DNA from: Planctomycetaceae bacterium
GTDB lineage: Bacteria; Planctomycetota; Planctomycetia; Pirellulales; Lacipirellulaceae
NCBI GenBank assembly: GCA_002702655.1
Contig: PABB01000056.1
Coordinates: 62,001-126,000, forward strand
Direction of reading: 5' to 3'
Length of the DNA stretch: 64,000 nucleotides
The stretch's first letter is position 1. Every line of letters begins with the position of its first letter. Below, in pieces: positions 33,341 to 42,011 of this stretch. The notes below the pieces were generated by a model. It did not search any database, had not been told where the DNA came from, and saw only the letters and a program-made list of their open reading frames with translations. Made by a program: the position numbers and the translations under genes.

Positions 33341-33886
33341 TTACGCGTAGCCAGCCGCCCGCGCCTGCTGAACGCCGATGAAGCCCTGATGCGTTTTCTC
33401 GCACGTGGCGCGAAACGCTTCGGGGTGCGGCACGCCGGACAGCCGGAACGTTTCGATCTGGCCGTTGCGGAACACCAGGTCGCCGGCCGGGTACCACTCT
33501 TGCCCGGGCAGCACCTCGACCGTGACCGAATCAAAGCGGTCGAGCGAGACGCTCTTCTGCTCGCCGCCGCCGAAGGGTTGCTCGACGACGACCCGGCGAT
33601 TGGTCAGCCGGTAACGGCGACACGACGGATTGGGAACGCCCCAAACCACAAAGGGCAGCTTGGGAATCAGCATGTGGAAATAGACCGGCAGCACGGCCGG
33701 GATCGACGCCAGCGCGAGCAAACGACCCAGCGTGATCGGAATCCCGAACAGCGTGATGCCCAGTTTGTTTTGGTAGAGTCGACCCCACCAACGCCCGTAG
33801 CCGGTGGCCGCGATGCTGGGCCAAACGGTCATAACGGTCACTTCGCGTTCGGTATCGGGGACGACCCCGGCAATGGCTTGACCCAT
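33341..33886 (-). CDS. Small membrane protein with a PH-like domain
   Basis: The protein has 181 residues from ATG 33886, chosen because CAGGAT lies just ahead; another in-frame ATG at 33832 is possible. A membrane segment around LFGIPITLGRLLALASIPAVLP is followed by a small beta-rich domain with the bacterial PH pattern: CRRYRLTNRRVVVEQPFGGG and LDRFDSVTVEVLPGQEWYP. Bacterial PH-domain proteins of this type are membrane-associated and poorly understood. The nearby phosphatase is on the same strand 232 bp upstream. No specific function is claimed. Confidence 0.72.
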   Translation of the reverse strand: MGQAIAGVVPDTEREVTVMTVWPSIAATGYGRWWGRLYQNKLGITLFGIPITLGRLLALASIPAVLPVYFHMLIPKLPFVVWGVPNPSCRRYRLTNRRVVVEQPFGGGEQKSVSLDRFDSVTVEVLPGQEWYPAGDLVFRNGQIETFRLSGVPHPEAFRATCEKTHQGFIGVQQARAAGYA

Positions 33887-34118
33887 CGGTCGCACATCCT
33901 GCGGCAGCGTAAGGAAACCCGGTCGGCAGCGGCCCCGGGCGGGCCGCTCGAAGCCGTCAACGGTACCAAAGCGGCGGGAAATCCGCCAGGGGCCGTGGCC
34001 TGGCCGACTCGCGGCGGGCCCCCGCCAAGGCGGAACCCGCCGGAATACAGCCATAACCCGCCGCCCGGTCGATCATTTCGTCGGTGACGATTTCGCCATG
34101 AGCGGAACAAGCGCTGCG

Positions 34119-35057
34119 TCAGTTGCGATGCGCCGCGTGGCACGTTCGGCAGCTTGTGCTGAGTGCTTCCAGACTTCTCGTGGCGGCCGCCTGGTCGCCA
34201 TCGGCGAGCGCTTCGCGAAGTCGCTGAGCCATTTGGACGGCTTCGCGCAGGTTGGCATCGATGCCGGCGGTCTTGGCGTCGCCCGTGTTGAGCGTCCGGC
34301 GGCTTTCGCGCAGCGCTTCCCACACCAGCAGCGCCTCGTGGGCCGGCGTCAGGTCGGCATGATCGGCCGGAGTGCGCCACCCCGCCGCGGCGCAGAGCTT
34401 CAATCGGTCCCAGGCGCGGTCGAGATCGGCCATCGCCCCGGCCAACGAGCTGACCTTGGCCACCGCAACCAACTCGGGCAGCTTGGCGTCGGCCGGCGGC
34501 GGCTTGAATTCGGCCACGTCTCGCCACAGGCCGGAGTACTCTTTGCCCGTGCCGGCCTTGGTCAGATACGCCATCGCTTGCTGCTCGGTCATCTTCCCCG
34601 CGGCGCGGCAGGCGACCGCCGCCGCCGCAGGCCCGCGATGCTTGCCGTGGTGACAATGGACGTACACGGGCCCCTGTACGTCGCGCACGACCCGCACCAG
34701 CGCCAGTTGGGCCTGACGATCGAGTCCGTCGTAGCCAATGGGAATGTGGATGTACCGCAAGCCGTGTCGCCGGGCGGCCTGGACATCGGGCCGGGCGCCG
34801 TCGACGCTGACAACCGTCGTCACGCCGCGACGGGCCAGTTCGGCAAAAGCTTCTTCCGAGTGCGGCTCGCCGCCGGAGAGCAGGCCCGGCGCGACCTGCA
34901 TGAGATTTTGCAGTCGGCTGTGGTCGGTCGCCGTGGCGGCAGGAGCGGCTTCATCGCTGGCCAGAGCCCGCGGATCCGGGGCCGCTTGCGCGCTTGCCCA
35001 CAGAGTAGCGATCAAGCACAGCAGGACGAACGCGATAACGCGAGAAACGCGGACCAT
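34119..35057 (-). CDS. Exported tyrosine-phosphatase-like protein with C-terminal haem-binding motif
   Basis: The protein has 312 residues. A signal peptide (VIAFVLLCLIATLWASAQA) points outside the cytoplasm. Residues 60-170 form a dual-specificity phosphatase domain with the P-loop His134-Cys135-x5-Arg141 (VYVHCHHGKHRGP) and an upstream Asp in VVSVDGARPD. The second half is helical, and the last ten residues carry Cys303-x2-Cys306-His307 (SCRTCHAAHRN), the covalent haem c motif, placed at the C-terminus as in cytochrome c'. The combination suggests a redox- or ligand-sensing phosphatase; this is inference. The classical Ser/Thr after the P-loop Arg is replaced by Gly-Pro, so activity is uncertain. 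Confidence 0.82.
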   Translation of the reverse strand: MVRVSRVIAFVLLCLIATLWASAQAAPDPRALASDEAAPAATATDHSRLQNLMQVAPGLLSGGEPHSEEAFAELARRGVTTVVSVDGARPDVQAARRHGLRYIHIPIGYDGLDRQAQLALVRVVRDVQGPVYVHCHHGKHRGPAAAAVACRAAGKMTEQQAMAYLTKAGTGKEYSGLWRDVAEFKPPPADAKLPELVAVAKVSSLAGAMADLDRAWDRLKLCAAAGWRTPADHADLTPAHEALLVWEALRESRRTLNTGDAKTAGIDANLREAVQMAQRLREALADGDQAAATRSLEALSTSCRTCHAAHRN

Positions 35058-35141
35058 TGCACGGACCGTATTGCGGCGGCGGACTTGGCGAAACGGTCAT
35101 TGTCGCCGCGTCCTCCGGTCGATGCAAACGCTCGTGACGAT

Positions 35142-38100
35142 TTACGCCCGGCGTTCGCGTCGCAGCGGTTCCGCTTGCGGAACGACCTCGGCAGCTTCTT
35201 CAGCGTCCCAGTCAAAGAACTCTGGCCGCTCGTCCGAATCCTGGAAGTCCTTATCGGGCAGAATGTAGGCCAACGCTCCCAGCGGTTGCTCGCCCGCATC
35301 GACAGGTTTCGGGCGCGTGTCGAATGAGTACTCGAAACTGGTCGATTCCACCTGCGGCGACTCGACGACGGCGGCGGGGACGGTCGTCCGCTGTTCGACC
35401 AGCCGCTCGACGAAGGGATACTCGTAGTAGTCAACCGGCTCGTCGAGTTGCTCAACGACCTCGGGTTCGACGACCTCGACGACTTCCTCCACAACGGGCG
35501 CAGGTTTCTGCGGCCTGGGGCGACGTTTCTTCTTGGGCTTCGGCTCGACGACAATTTCTTCGATGGCTTCGACCACTGGTTCCGGCTCGACGATGGCAGC
35601 CGCGCCGCCGCGGCGGTTGGGCAGCCGGCGACAATCGGCGTCGAGAGTCTTGAACATCTCCCAAATATGCTCGTGGCAGGTGAAGATCAGCACCTGGCGG
35701 CCGCCGGCCGCAAAGCGGGTCAGCACCTCAGCTGCGCGCTTGGCTCGACCGGCGTCGCAGTTGACCAGCACGTCGTCCAGCACCATCGGCAGATTGATGC
35801 CGCGGCGGGCGAATGTGGCGACCAGCGCCAGCCGCACGCTCAAGAACAGTTGCTCACGCGTGCCGCGGCTCAGCACGTCGACCGGCAGCGACTCGCCCTC
35901 GGACGTTTCCACCAGCAGGATATCGTTGGCCAACGGGGTCCACACGCGTACGTATCGCCCGCCGGTCAGCTCCGACATGTATCGGGACGCCTCGGCCAGC
36001 GTTTCGGGTTGCCGGTGGGCTTCGTAGTCGGCGCGAATCCGCTCGAGCATGCGATTGACCACGGCGTGCTCCCGCCAACTGCGGCGGGCGGCGGCCAACT
36101 GCTGTTCGACGACGCTCAGATCGAGTTGTCGCTCGGCCAGCGAACGGTCCTCTTCGATCGCTTCCCGCTCGCGCTTCAGCACGCCCCGCTGTTGGGCGAG
36201 TTCCTTGAGTTGCTCCTGCGCTACTTCTAACTGGCCTGTGGCCTGTTCCCAGGAGCTTTCGAGAATGCCAATCGACTCGGGCCGCAGCAGTTCGGCGAAC
36301 ACCTCTTCCGGCTCGTGTTTGCCGATGGCGGCGAGGATTTCGCGGGTGATGGCGTCGCGCTGGTTGCTCATCAGCCGTGCCTGATGCAAGTCGGCCGCCA
36401 GCATGCGGAATTCCTGCTCGTCGGCGCACCCGGCGCCGGTGAACAGCGCGGTGCGGCGGCGCTTCAGTCCCACAATCGCCTCGCGGTGCTTGCCCTCCTC
36501 GGCTTTCAGCTCCTTGGCCTTCTCATACAACTCCTCGCGGCGCTGCAGGGTGGATTGCTGCTTGCGGCGTTCGCTGACCAAGTGGTCGAGCTGCGCGAGC
36601 GCATCCGCTTCGGCCTCGGCGCCCTCCAGTTCGCACAGGCAGTCGGTCTCTTCGGCCAAGTCGTGAACCCGTCGTAGGAGCGTTTCGTACTCGCGCTGCC
36701 GGGCGGCGGCGTCTTCGCGGCGGTGTTTGCCGCGGGCTTCCAACTCGCCCAGCGTGGCAAACCGCTCGGCCACGCTGGCGAGCTTGGCGGCGTCGAGATT
36801 CTCGGGCATGCCCAGGGCGGCCACTTTGCCGCGCCACTGCACGGTTTCCTGCTCCAATTCGCGCTGCGCCTGCCGGACGCGGGCCTCGGCATCGGCCACG
36901 GCGCTGCCGGCTTGCTTGCGCTGGGCCTCGACCGGCAGCACGTTCTCCAGTTCGGCCAGGTGACGCTCGGCCGCCTGCAGTCGCAACAGGACCGAGCCGT
37001 CGGTCATCGGCAATTCGGCGTCGACCGCTTCTTTCTCGCGTTCCGTCTCGGCGATTTGCCGGGCGACCGTTTCCATCTGCCGCTGGCAAGCGTCGAGCCG
37101 TTCGGCCGCGGCGTCCTCGGTGAAGTATTTGAAGACCCACGCCACCGCCGCGGCGCCCACGCCGACCAGTGCGAACAGGCCGCCATACTTGCCAAAGGGA
37201 GAATTCGGCACAACAACCCAAATCCCCAGCAGTAGCGCTCCCAGCACAAACGTGGCGAACAACCAGCCGAACATCCACAGCGGCATGACCTGGTCGTCGA
37301 GCAGTTCGTGGCCCTGCTGCTCCAACTCCAACTCGTGTTGTCGCGCCTGTTCCAGCCGCTGCTCCACCTGCATCCGCTTGCGGAGCTGCGCGACCAGATC
37401 GCTGGCCTGTTGCAGATCCATCGGCAGGCCGTGCTGTTCGCCGCCGACGATGGCCGTTTCGATTTGCGTTTTCAGCGACCGCTCGTCTTCGGTCAGCCCG
37501 TCGAGATTGCGCTGGGCGGCCTCCAGCCGCTTCTGCGCGGCCCGCAGCGAGTCGATTTGCGGCTGCAGCGACTCCAGATCGGTCTCGGTGATCTCGCGCA
37601 GGTGGCGCGTGTCGGACAGTCCCAGCACGTTGGCCAGCCGTTGCTGTTCGCTGCTGAAGCGGTTCTCGAACTGCCGCGCTTCGCGTTCCAGATCTTCGCG
37701 CTGCCGCTCGAGCGACTGCAGCCAGTCGCGCTGTTCGTTCAGCGCATCGATCCGGCACGAGCAACTGACCAGCAATTCGTTAATGCCGAGATTGTCGACT
37801 TCGTCCTTGAGTTGATGCCGCTGCCCCTGCAGGATGTCGGCCTGCCGCTGGTGCTTTTCGATCTTCTTGTTCAGCTCGTCGAGCCGGTCGATCGAGTCCT
37901 CCGGCAGCTTCACGCGGCCGGCAAGTTGCTCAAGCTGCAGGTCGAGTTGCTCGCGCTTGCGCCAGTTGGATTTGAGGCCCACCGCAATTTCGGCCGTGCG
38001 GGCGCGGTGCTCGCACGTGCGGACCTCGCGCTCGGCGGCGGCGATTTGTTCGTCCAACTCCGCGATCTTGACCGCCAGCGACGCCCAACTGCGGTTGCGT

Positions 38101-38714
38101 TGGCGCAGCCGATCGATTTCCGCGGCGAGGCGGTCGCGCTCGGTTTCCAACTGGGGAATCCGCGAGGGGACCTCCTGTCCCGACAGCAACTCGCGACGCG
38201 TGTCGCGCAGGTTGACCATCACGTCGTACAGACTCACGCGGTCCAGGCCGGAGGTGAGCCGGTACAGCCACTCCGCCGCCTTGGTGCCGCTGAGCGTGCC
38301 GAGTTCCTGAATCTCGTCCAGGCCGACGGCGAAGATGTTGGTGTACGACTTTTCGTCGATATCGGCCAACGCATCGCGCAGCAGGCGATCGCCGCTGGTG
38401 GCGCCGTCGGGCGTGGTGCAAATCACGCGGCCAATGTCATCGTCGCCGCGGTCGGCAATGCGGTTAACGCGAAAGCTGTGCTCCGCCTCGCGGATCCCGA
38501 GCGTCCCTCCCGGCCGTCCGCCGTCGATGGGGGGCAGGTACCGCTGCCGTCGCCCCGGCGTCACGCCGTACAGCACGGTGCGAATGAACTGCATGACCGT
38601 GGTCTTGCCGGCTTCATTGGCGCCGTAAAATGCGGTCACCCGCGGCGACAGGTTCGTCAGCTTCAGGTCGTGCCAGACGCCAAAGCCGTCGATTTCCAGA
38701 TCAGTGAGTTTCAT
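35142..38714 (-). CDS. yhaN: YhaN-like SMC/SbcC-type ATPase with membrane hairpin
   Basis: The protein has 1190 residues and is the ATPase partner of a YhaO/SbcD-like protein encoded just upstream. Walker A is at residues 31-39 (GANEAGKTTV). The ABC signature and Walker B follow in the C-terminal head (LSRGTREQLFLSVRLAL, then LPMVLDDVLVNCD). Long coiled coils lie between. Near residue 490-545 two hydrophobic helices (FATFVLGALLLGIWVVV and GLFALVGVGAAAVAWVF) form the membrane hairpin that separates YhaN from cytosolic SbcC. From about residue 1033 there is an extra ~158-residue tail, first Val/Glu-rich with KPKKKRRPRPQKP, then acidic. Such proteins are linked to DNA end processing or repair. 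Confidence 0.88.
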   Translation of the reverse strand: MKLTDLEIDGFGVWHDLKLTNLSPRVTAFYGANEAGKTTVMQFIRTVLYGVTPGRRQRYLPPIDGGRPGGTLGIREAEHSFRVNRIADRGDDDIGRVICTTPDGATSGDRLLRDALADIDEKSYTNIFAVGLDEIQELGTLSGTKAAEWLYRLTSGLDRVSLYDVMVNLRDTRRELLSGQEVPSRIPQLETERDRLAAEIDRLRQRNRSWASLAVKIAELDEQIAAAEREVRTCEHRARTAEIAVGLKSNWRKREQLDLQLEQLAGRVKLPEDSIDRLDELNKKIEKHQRQADILQGQRHQLKDEVDNLGINELLVSCSCRIDALNEQRDWLQSLERQREDLEREARQFENRFSSEQQRLANVLGLSDTRHLREITETDLESLQPQIDSLRAAQKRLEAAQRNLDGLTEDERSLKTQIETAIVGGEQHGLPMDLQQASDLVAQLRKRMQVEQRLEQARQHELELEQQGHELLDDQVMPLWMFGWLFATFVLGALLLGIWVVVPNSPFGKYGGLFALVGVGAAAVAWVFKYFTEDAAAERLDACQRQMETVARQIAETEREKEAVDAELPMTDGSVLLRLQAAERHLAELENVLPVEAQRKQAGSAVADAEARVRQAQRELEQETVQWRGKVAALGMPENLDAAKLASVAERFATLGELEARGKHRREDAAARQREYETLLRRVHDLAEETDCLCELEGAEAEADALAQLDHLVSERRKQQSTLQRREELYEKAKELKAEEGKHREAIVGLKRRRTALFTGAGCADEQEFRMLAADLHQARLMSNQRDAITREILAAIGKHEPEEVFAELLRPESIGILESSWEQATGQLEVAQEQLKELAQQRGVLKREREAIEEDRSLAERQLDLSVVEQQLAAARRSWREHAVVNRMLERIRADYEAHRQPETLAEASRYMSELTGGRYVRVWTPLANDILLVETSEGESLPVDVLSRGTREQLFLSVRLALVATFARRGINLPMVLDDVLVNCDAGRAKRAAEVLTRFAAGGRQVLIFTCHEHIWEMFKTLDADCRRLPNRRGGAAAIVEPEPVVEAIEEIVVEPKPKKKRRPRPQKPAPVVEEVVEVVEPEVVEQLDEPVDYYEYPFVERLVEQRTTVPAAVVESPQVESTSFEYSFDTRPKPVDAGEQPLGALAYILPDKDFQDSDERPEFFDWDAEEAAEVVPQAEPLRRERRA

Positions 38715-38718
38715 AGGA

Positions 38719-38746
38719 AGCTCTCAGCAGCAAGCTGTCAGCGTTT
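38719..38746. repeat. Heptamer array between yhaN and yhaO
   Basis: AGCTCTC, AGCAGCA, AGCTGTC and AGCGTTT follow one another 4 bp upstream of the yhaN ATG. The unit matches the array at 40178-40212 in the same orientation; the two bracket yhaO. Confidence 0.55.
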
Positions 38747-38823
38747 CGCGGTCGCGTGAATCGACGCCTGACCGTGGGACCATTTCGCCGGCGGCCTTGG
38801 CCGCCGCGGTGCGGAGTGTTCGG

Positions 38824-40059
38824 CTAGTCTTCGTCTTCGTCGTCAGCGCACGAAATCAGTTCCATGCCCAATTTCGCCGCGCCCACGAGCAGTTCCTTGC
38901 GCTCGTGCGGCGGAATCTCTGCCAGCTCGGCGTAAACGCCTTCGCGGCGATCCTCCGGCAGGAAATTCTCCAGCGACAAGTTCGCGGCCTTGTCTTGCTC
39001 AACCTCGCGCAATTGCCGCAGCAAGTCGCCGCGGATCGTTTCTTCGTCGTACCATTCGCCCGGCGCCTGCAGCGGCTCATGGCACTCGAGCGCCACGCTC
39101 CACAGCGCCGGCGATTGCTTGGACCACTGCTTGCGAAGCTGCGCGAGCAACTCGGCGCCGTAGCCGTCGGGACGCAGGTAGTTGCGCAACTCGCCCCGGC
39201 CGACAACCTTCCAGGTGACCAGCAGGTCGCGGCCGACATGCTTTTCGCGCAGCTTGTCGGCCTTCTGGCCGATGAGCCGCAGCAGCGCCTCCTCGTCGCA
39301 GCCGGCGGTGATCTCGACCGTTTCGGTCACCCACCGCAGCACGTCGGTGGCGACGAACAGCGTTTTCACGTGGCCGGTCTCGTCCACCGAGACAACGGTG
39401 CAGCCGTGGGCTTCCGGTTCGGCGGGGGTGCGGCCTTGCGGCGTGCCGGCGTAGTGGGCGATTCCCGGCGACTGGTCGACCGTTTGACGTCGGTGCTGAC
39501 CGCCCAGGGCCATGTAATGCACGCGATCGCCCTCGGCGCCACGCGACGCGGCGGTGCCGAACGCGACCCCCACGGTGAACAGTCCGTTGGCGTCGCGATG
39601 GAAGCCGCTGTCGTCGAGCCCGCCGCCGGGGCTGCGGCTGACGCCTTGAATCCGCGCGATGGGTTTGTCGCCGCGGGTCAGTTCGTAGCTCTCGACGCGG
39701 CCGACGCCGAACTGATGCACGGTCTCGGGCAGCCGAATACTGGCCGGCCAAGCGTCGGGCGGATCAACCTGTCCGCCAGCCCAGAAGACTTCGATGCCGG
39801 CGTCCGCCAGCCGTTGGAAATGTTTGGTCAGAAACGCCGCGGCCCGCGGCCCGGCCTGGTCCAGGTCGACCACGTTGCCCGACAGCAGCACGGCGTCGGC
39901 GCTCTCGGCCAGGGCCGTCTCGAACACCTGCTCGGCCGCCATGTAAGGGGCCTCGAGAAACGCTTCGCGCAAGCTTGGCGGCACTTCGGTCACGCCGCCC
40001 AGGGGGCGATCCAGCCTCAGATCGCTGGCATGAACAAAACGGAGCGGCACCTGCGACAT
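38824..40059 (-). CDS. yhaO: YhaO/SbcD-like phosphoesterase with degenerate active site
   Basis: The protein has 411 residues from ATG 40059, which has a near-perfect AAGGAGG ahead. The fold clearly matches YhaO/Mre11-type nucleases: RFVHASDLRLDRP, FLTKHFQRLADAGIEVFW, PQGRTPAEPEAHGCTVVSVD. Most metal ligands are changed. The usual D-x-H is Asp13-Leu-Arg15, the GD of the second motif is Gly61-Asn62, GNHD is replaced by Gly95-Gly-Gln-Val-Asp99, the next His site reads GVAFGTA, and GHxH is Gly186-Gly-Gln-His189. Only Asp13, Asp65, Asp99 and His189 remain as possible ligands. It is probably a structural or regulatory partner of YhaN rather than a nuclease. The C-terminus is acidic (CADDEDED). Confidence 0.85.
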   Translation of the reverse strand: MSQVPLRFVHASDLRLDRPLGGVTEVPPSLREAFLEAPYMAAEQVFETALAESADAVLLSGNVVDLDQAGPRAAAFLTKHFQRLADAGIEVFWAGGQVDPPDAWPASIRLPETVHQFGVGRVESYELTRGDKPIARIQGVSRSPGGGLDDSGFHRDANGLFTVGVAFGTAASRGAEGDRVHYMALGGQHRRQTVDQSPGIAHYAGTPQGRTPAEPEAHGCTVVSVDETGHVKTLFVATDVLRWVTETVEITAGCDEEALLRLIGQKADKLREKHVGRDLLVTWKVVGRGELRNYLRPDGYGAELLAQLRKQWSKQSPALWSVALECHEPLQAPGEWYDEETIRGDLLRQLREVEQDKAANLSLENFLPEDRREGVYAELAEIPPHERKELLVGAAKLGMELISCADDEDED

Positions 40060-40177
40060 CGACGCCTCCTTGCGCGTGCGGTGGGCGCGCCATCGCGGCG
40101 CGGCAGTTCCCAAAGGACCGGCAGTTTAGCGTGATTCGGCAAGCCGGCCAACTTCAGTTGGTGCAAGCTTCGCTTGC

Positions 40178-40212
40178 GGCTATCAGCTATTGGCTGCTAG
40201 CTGTCAGCCAGA
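40178..40212. repeat. Heptamer array upstream of yhaO
   Basis: GGCTATC, AGCTATT, GGCTGCT, AGCTGTC and AGCCAGA are consecutive heptamers, 118 bp upstream of the yhaO start. The consensus RGCTNTY is shared with 38719-38746. Confidence 0.6.
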
Positions 40213-40280
40213 GAGGCCGGGGACAAGGCGGCTGGAATATTGGGCGAGATTGCCCGAGGGATAATGTTCCCGTTCCGGTT

Positions 40281-40406
40281 CCCTCCCCTTGATGGGGAGG
40301 GTTAGGGAGGGGGGGGATGCGAATCAAGTTGGGTCGGCCTGTTGCAGGACGGATGCCAATCGGTAGCGCAGGCCCCCCGCCCCGGCCCTCCCCGCCAGGG
40401 GGAGGG
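40281..40406. repeat. Two near-identical 8-bp hairpins 105 bp apart
   Basis: CCCTCCCC and GGGGAGGG pair around 5-nt loops (TTGAT at 40281-40301, GCCAG at 40386-40406). The outer context is also G/C monotone. They probably belong to a dispersed palindromic repeat; a terminator role downstream of an unknown transcript is possible. Confidence 0.55.
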
Positions 40407-40441
40407 TGCCCGAGCGTTGGCTGCGCGAACTGCCTCCCGCC

Positions 40442-41821
40442 TCAGAAATGCGTCGGCTCCCGCCGCAGGAATTGGCCATGCCCCAACTCACCGACGAATT
40501 TGCCGCCCGCGACCTGCACCGCGCCGCGGACGAGCACGGTTTCCGGTCGTCCCTGAATTTCCCAGCCCTCGAACGCGCTGTAATCGACGTCCATTTCCTG
40601 CTCGGCGGCGGTGATTTGGCCGCGATAGTCGGGGTCCCAGATCACCACGTCGGCGTCGCTGCCGGGGGCGATTGTTCCCTTGCGCGGGTAGAGCCCAAAC
40701 AGCTTGGCCGCTTGGGTGCTGCCCGCGTCGACGAACGTGGCCAGATCGATCCGCCCCGTGGCGACGCCGTGCGTGTAGAGCAGCGTCACGCGGTTTTCGA
40801 CCGAGGGGATGCCGTTGGGGATCTTGGTGAAGTCGTCGCGGCCCATCTCCTTCTGCGCGGCAAAGTCGAACGGCGCGTGGTCGGTCGCCACCGTGCTGAT
40901 CAGCCGCGACCGCAGCGCGTTCCACAGCACCGGCTGCTCGCTCCGATCTCGCAGCGGGGGCGACATGACGTACTTGGCGCCCTGGAAGTCCGGCAACTCG
41001 GCGTACGATTTGTCGACGACAAGGTACGGGATCACCGTCTCGACCCACGCGTTGACGCCCCGCAGGTGGGCGGCTTGCACCGCTTCGAGCGCCGCCTCGC
41101 ACGAGGTATGCACGCAGTACACGTGGGCGCCGGTCATCTCGGCGAACGTCATCAAGTGATGCACGCCCTCGGCTTCGACGCGCCGCGGCCGCGAGGGTTC
41201 GTGCCACTCGGGGCCGGTCTTGCCCGCGGCCAGCAACTGCTGCTGCAACTGAGCGACCAGCGTTTCGTTTTCGCAGTGGGCCGTGACGATCAGGCCCAAT
41301 TCCTTCGCCAGCGACAGCGTGTCGTACAGCTCGCCGTCGTCGATGCCAAACGCGCCCTTGTACGCCAGGAATACCTTCAGCGACGCGACGCCGCGGTTGG
41401 CGATCTCGCGAAGCGCCGCGGCCGTTTGCTCGTCGAACCGCGACACGCCCATGTGGAAGGTGTAATCGCAAGCCGACCGCTCGCCCTTGCCGAGCCACAA
41501 CTCGAACGCCTCGATCGGATCGTCGCCGCGGGCGGGACAGCACATCTCGATCAGCGTCGTCGTGCCGCCGACCAACGCCGCGCGGCTGGCCGATTCGTAC
41601 GTGTCCTTGGCGTAGGTGCCCATGAACGGCAGATAAATATGCACGTGCGGATCGATGAACCCGGGGAAGATCAGCTTGCCGGCGGCGTCGATGACAGTCG
41701 TTTCGGGCGGGGCCTCGAGTTGCGGGCCGACCGCGGCAATCGTTTCGCCGTCGATCAGCACGTCGCCGACAAAGTCGCTGTCGGCCGTCACGATGCGGCC
41801 GCCGCGGATGAGCGTGGACAT
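40442..41821 (-). CDS. hydA: Dihydropyrimidinase / D-hydantoinase
   Basis: This cytoplasmic di-zinc amidohydrolase opens dihydropyrimidine or hydantoin rings. It has 459 residues from ATG 41821, supported by GGAGA 8-12 nt ahead. The metal site is complete: the HVH pair in PGFIDPHVHIYLPF, the carbamylated Lys in SLKVFLAYKGAF, His residues in VTAHCENET and YCVHTSCEAA, and the Asp in STVATDHAPFDF. Substrate-loop features such as PPLRDRSEQ and GIPSVENRV match this subfamily rather than dihydroorotase. No carbamoylase or transport gene is adjacent, so a role in pyrimidine breakdown is likely but not shown by context. Confidence 0.92.
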   Translation of the reverse strand: MSTLIRGGRIVTADSDFVGDVLIDGETIAAVGPQLEAPPETTVIDAAGKLIFPGFIDPHVHIYLPFMGTYAKDTYESASRAALVGGTTTLIEMCCPARGDDPIEAFELWLGKGERSACDYTFHMGVSRFDEQTAAALREIANRGVASLKVFLAYKGAFGIDDGELYDTLSLAKELGLIVTAHCENETLVAQLQQQLLAAGKTGPEWHEPSRPRRVEAEGVHHLMTFAEMTGAHVYCVHTSCEAALEAVQAAHLRGVNAWVETVIPYLVVDKSYAELPDFQGAKYVMSPPLRDRSEQPVLWNALRSRLISTVATDHAPFDFAAQKEMGRDDFTKIPNGIPSVENRVTLLYTHGVATGRIDLATFVDAGSTQAAKLFGLYPRKGTIAPGSDADVVIWDPDYRGQITAAEQEMDVDYSAFEGWEIQGRPETVLVRGAVQVAGGKFVGELGHGQFLRREPTHF

Positions 41822-41932
41822 GGCGTCTTCTCCGAAGGGGGCGTGCGTTGAGCGTCGACGCATGTGATACCACGCCGCTGCACGAATACAAAACGCGTGC
41901 GTCGGCCGCGAGACTTCTCGATACGGCGACCG

Positions 41933-41971
41933 CCAAAGAAAACAGGCCGGCGGGAACAAACCCGCCGGCCT
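41933..41971 (-). terminator. Rho-independent terminator of the large protease gene
   Basis: A perfect 11-bp stem, AGGCCGGCGGG / CCCGCCGGCCT with a 6-nt loop, is followed on the minus strand by GTTTTCTTT. It begins 41 bp after the protease stop codon. Confidence 0.8.
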
Positions 41972-42011
41972 GGGATTTTAGCCGGATGGAGCGGATGAGC
42001 TGAATCTCAGC

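Larger units (their letters stand above)
40060..40441. other. 382-bp gap between hydantoinase and yhaO genes, made of repeats
   Basis: No gene is seen. It contains the AGCT-type heptamer array at 40178-40212 and two C/G-rich hairpins at 40281-40301 and 40386-40406. The promoter for the yhaO-yhaN pair should be here but no convincing hexamers were found. Confidence 0.6.
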
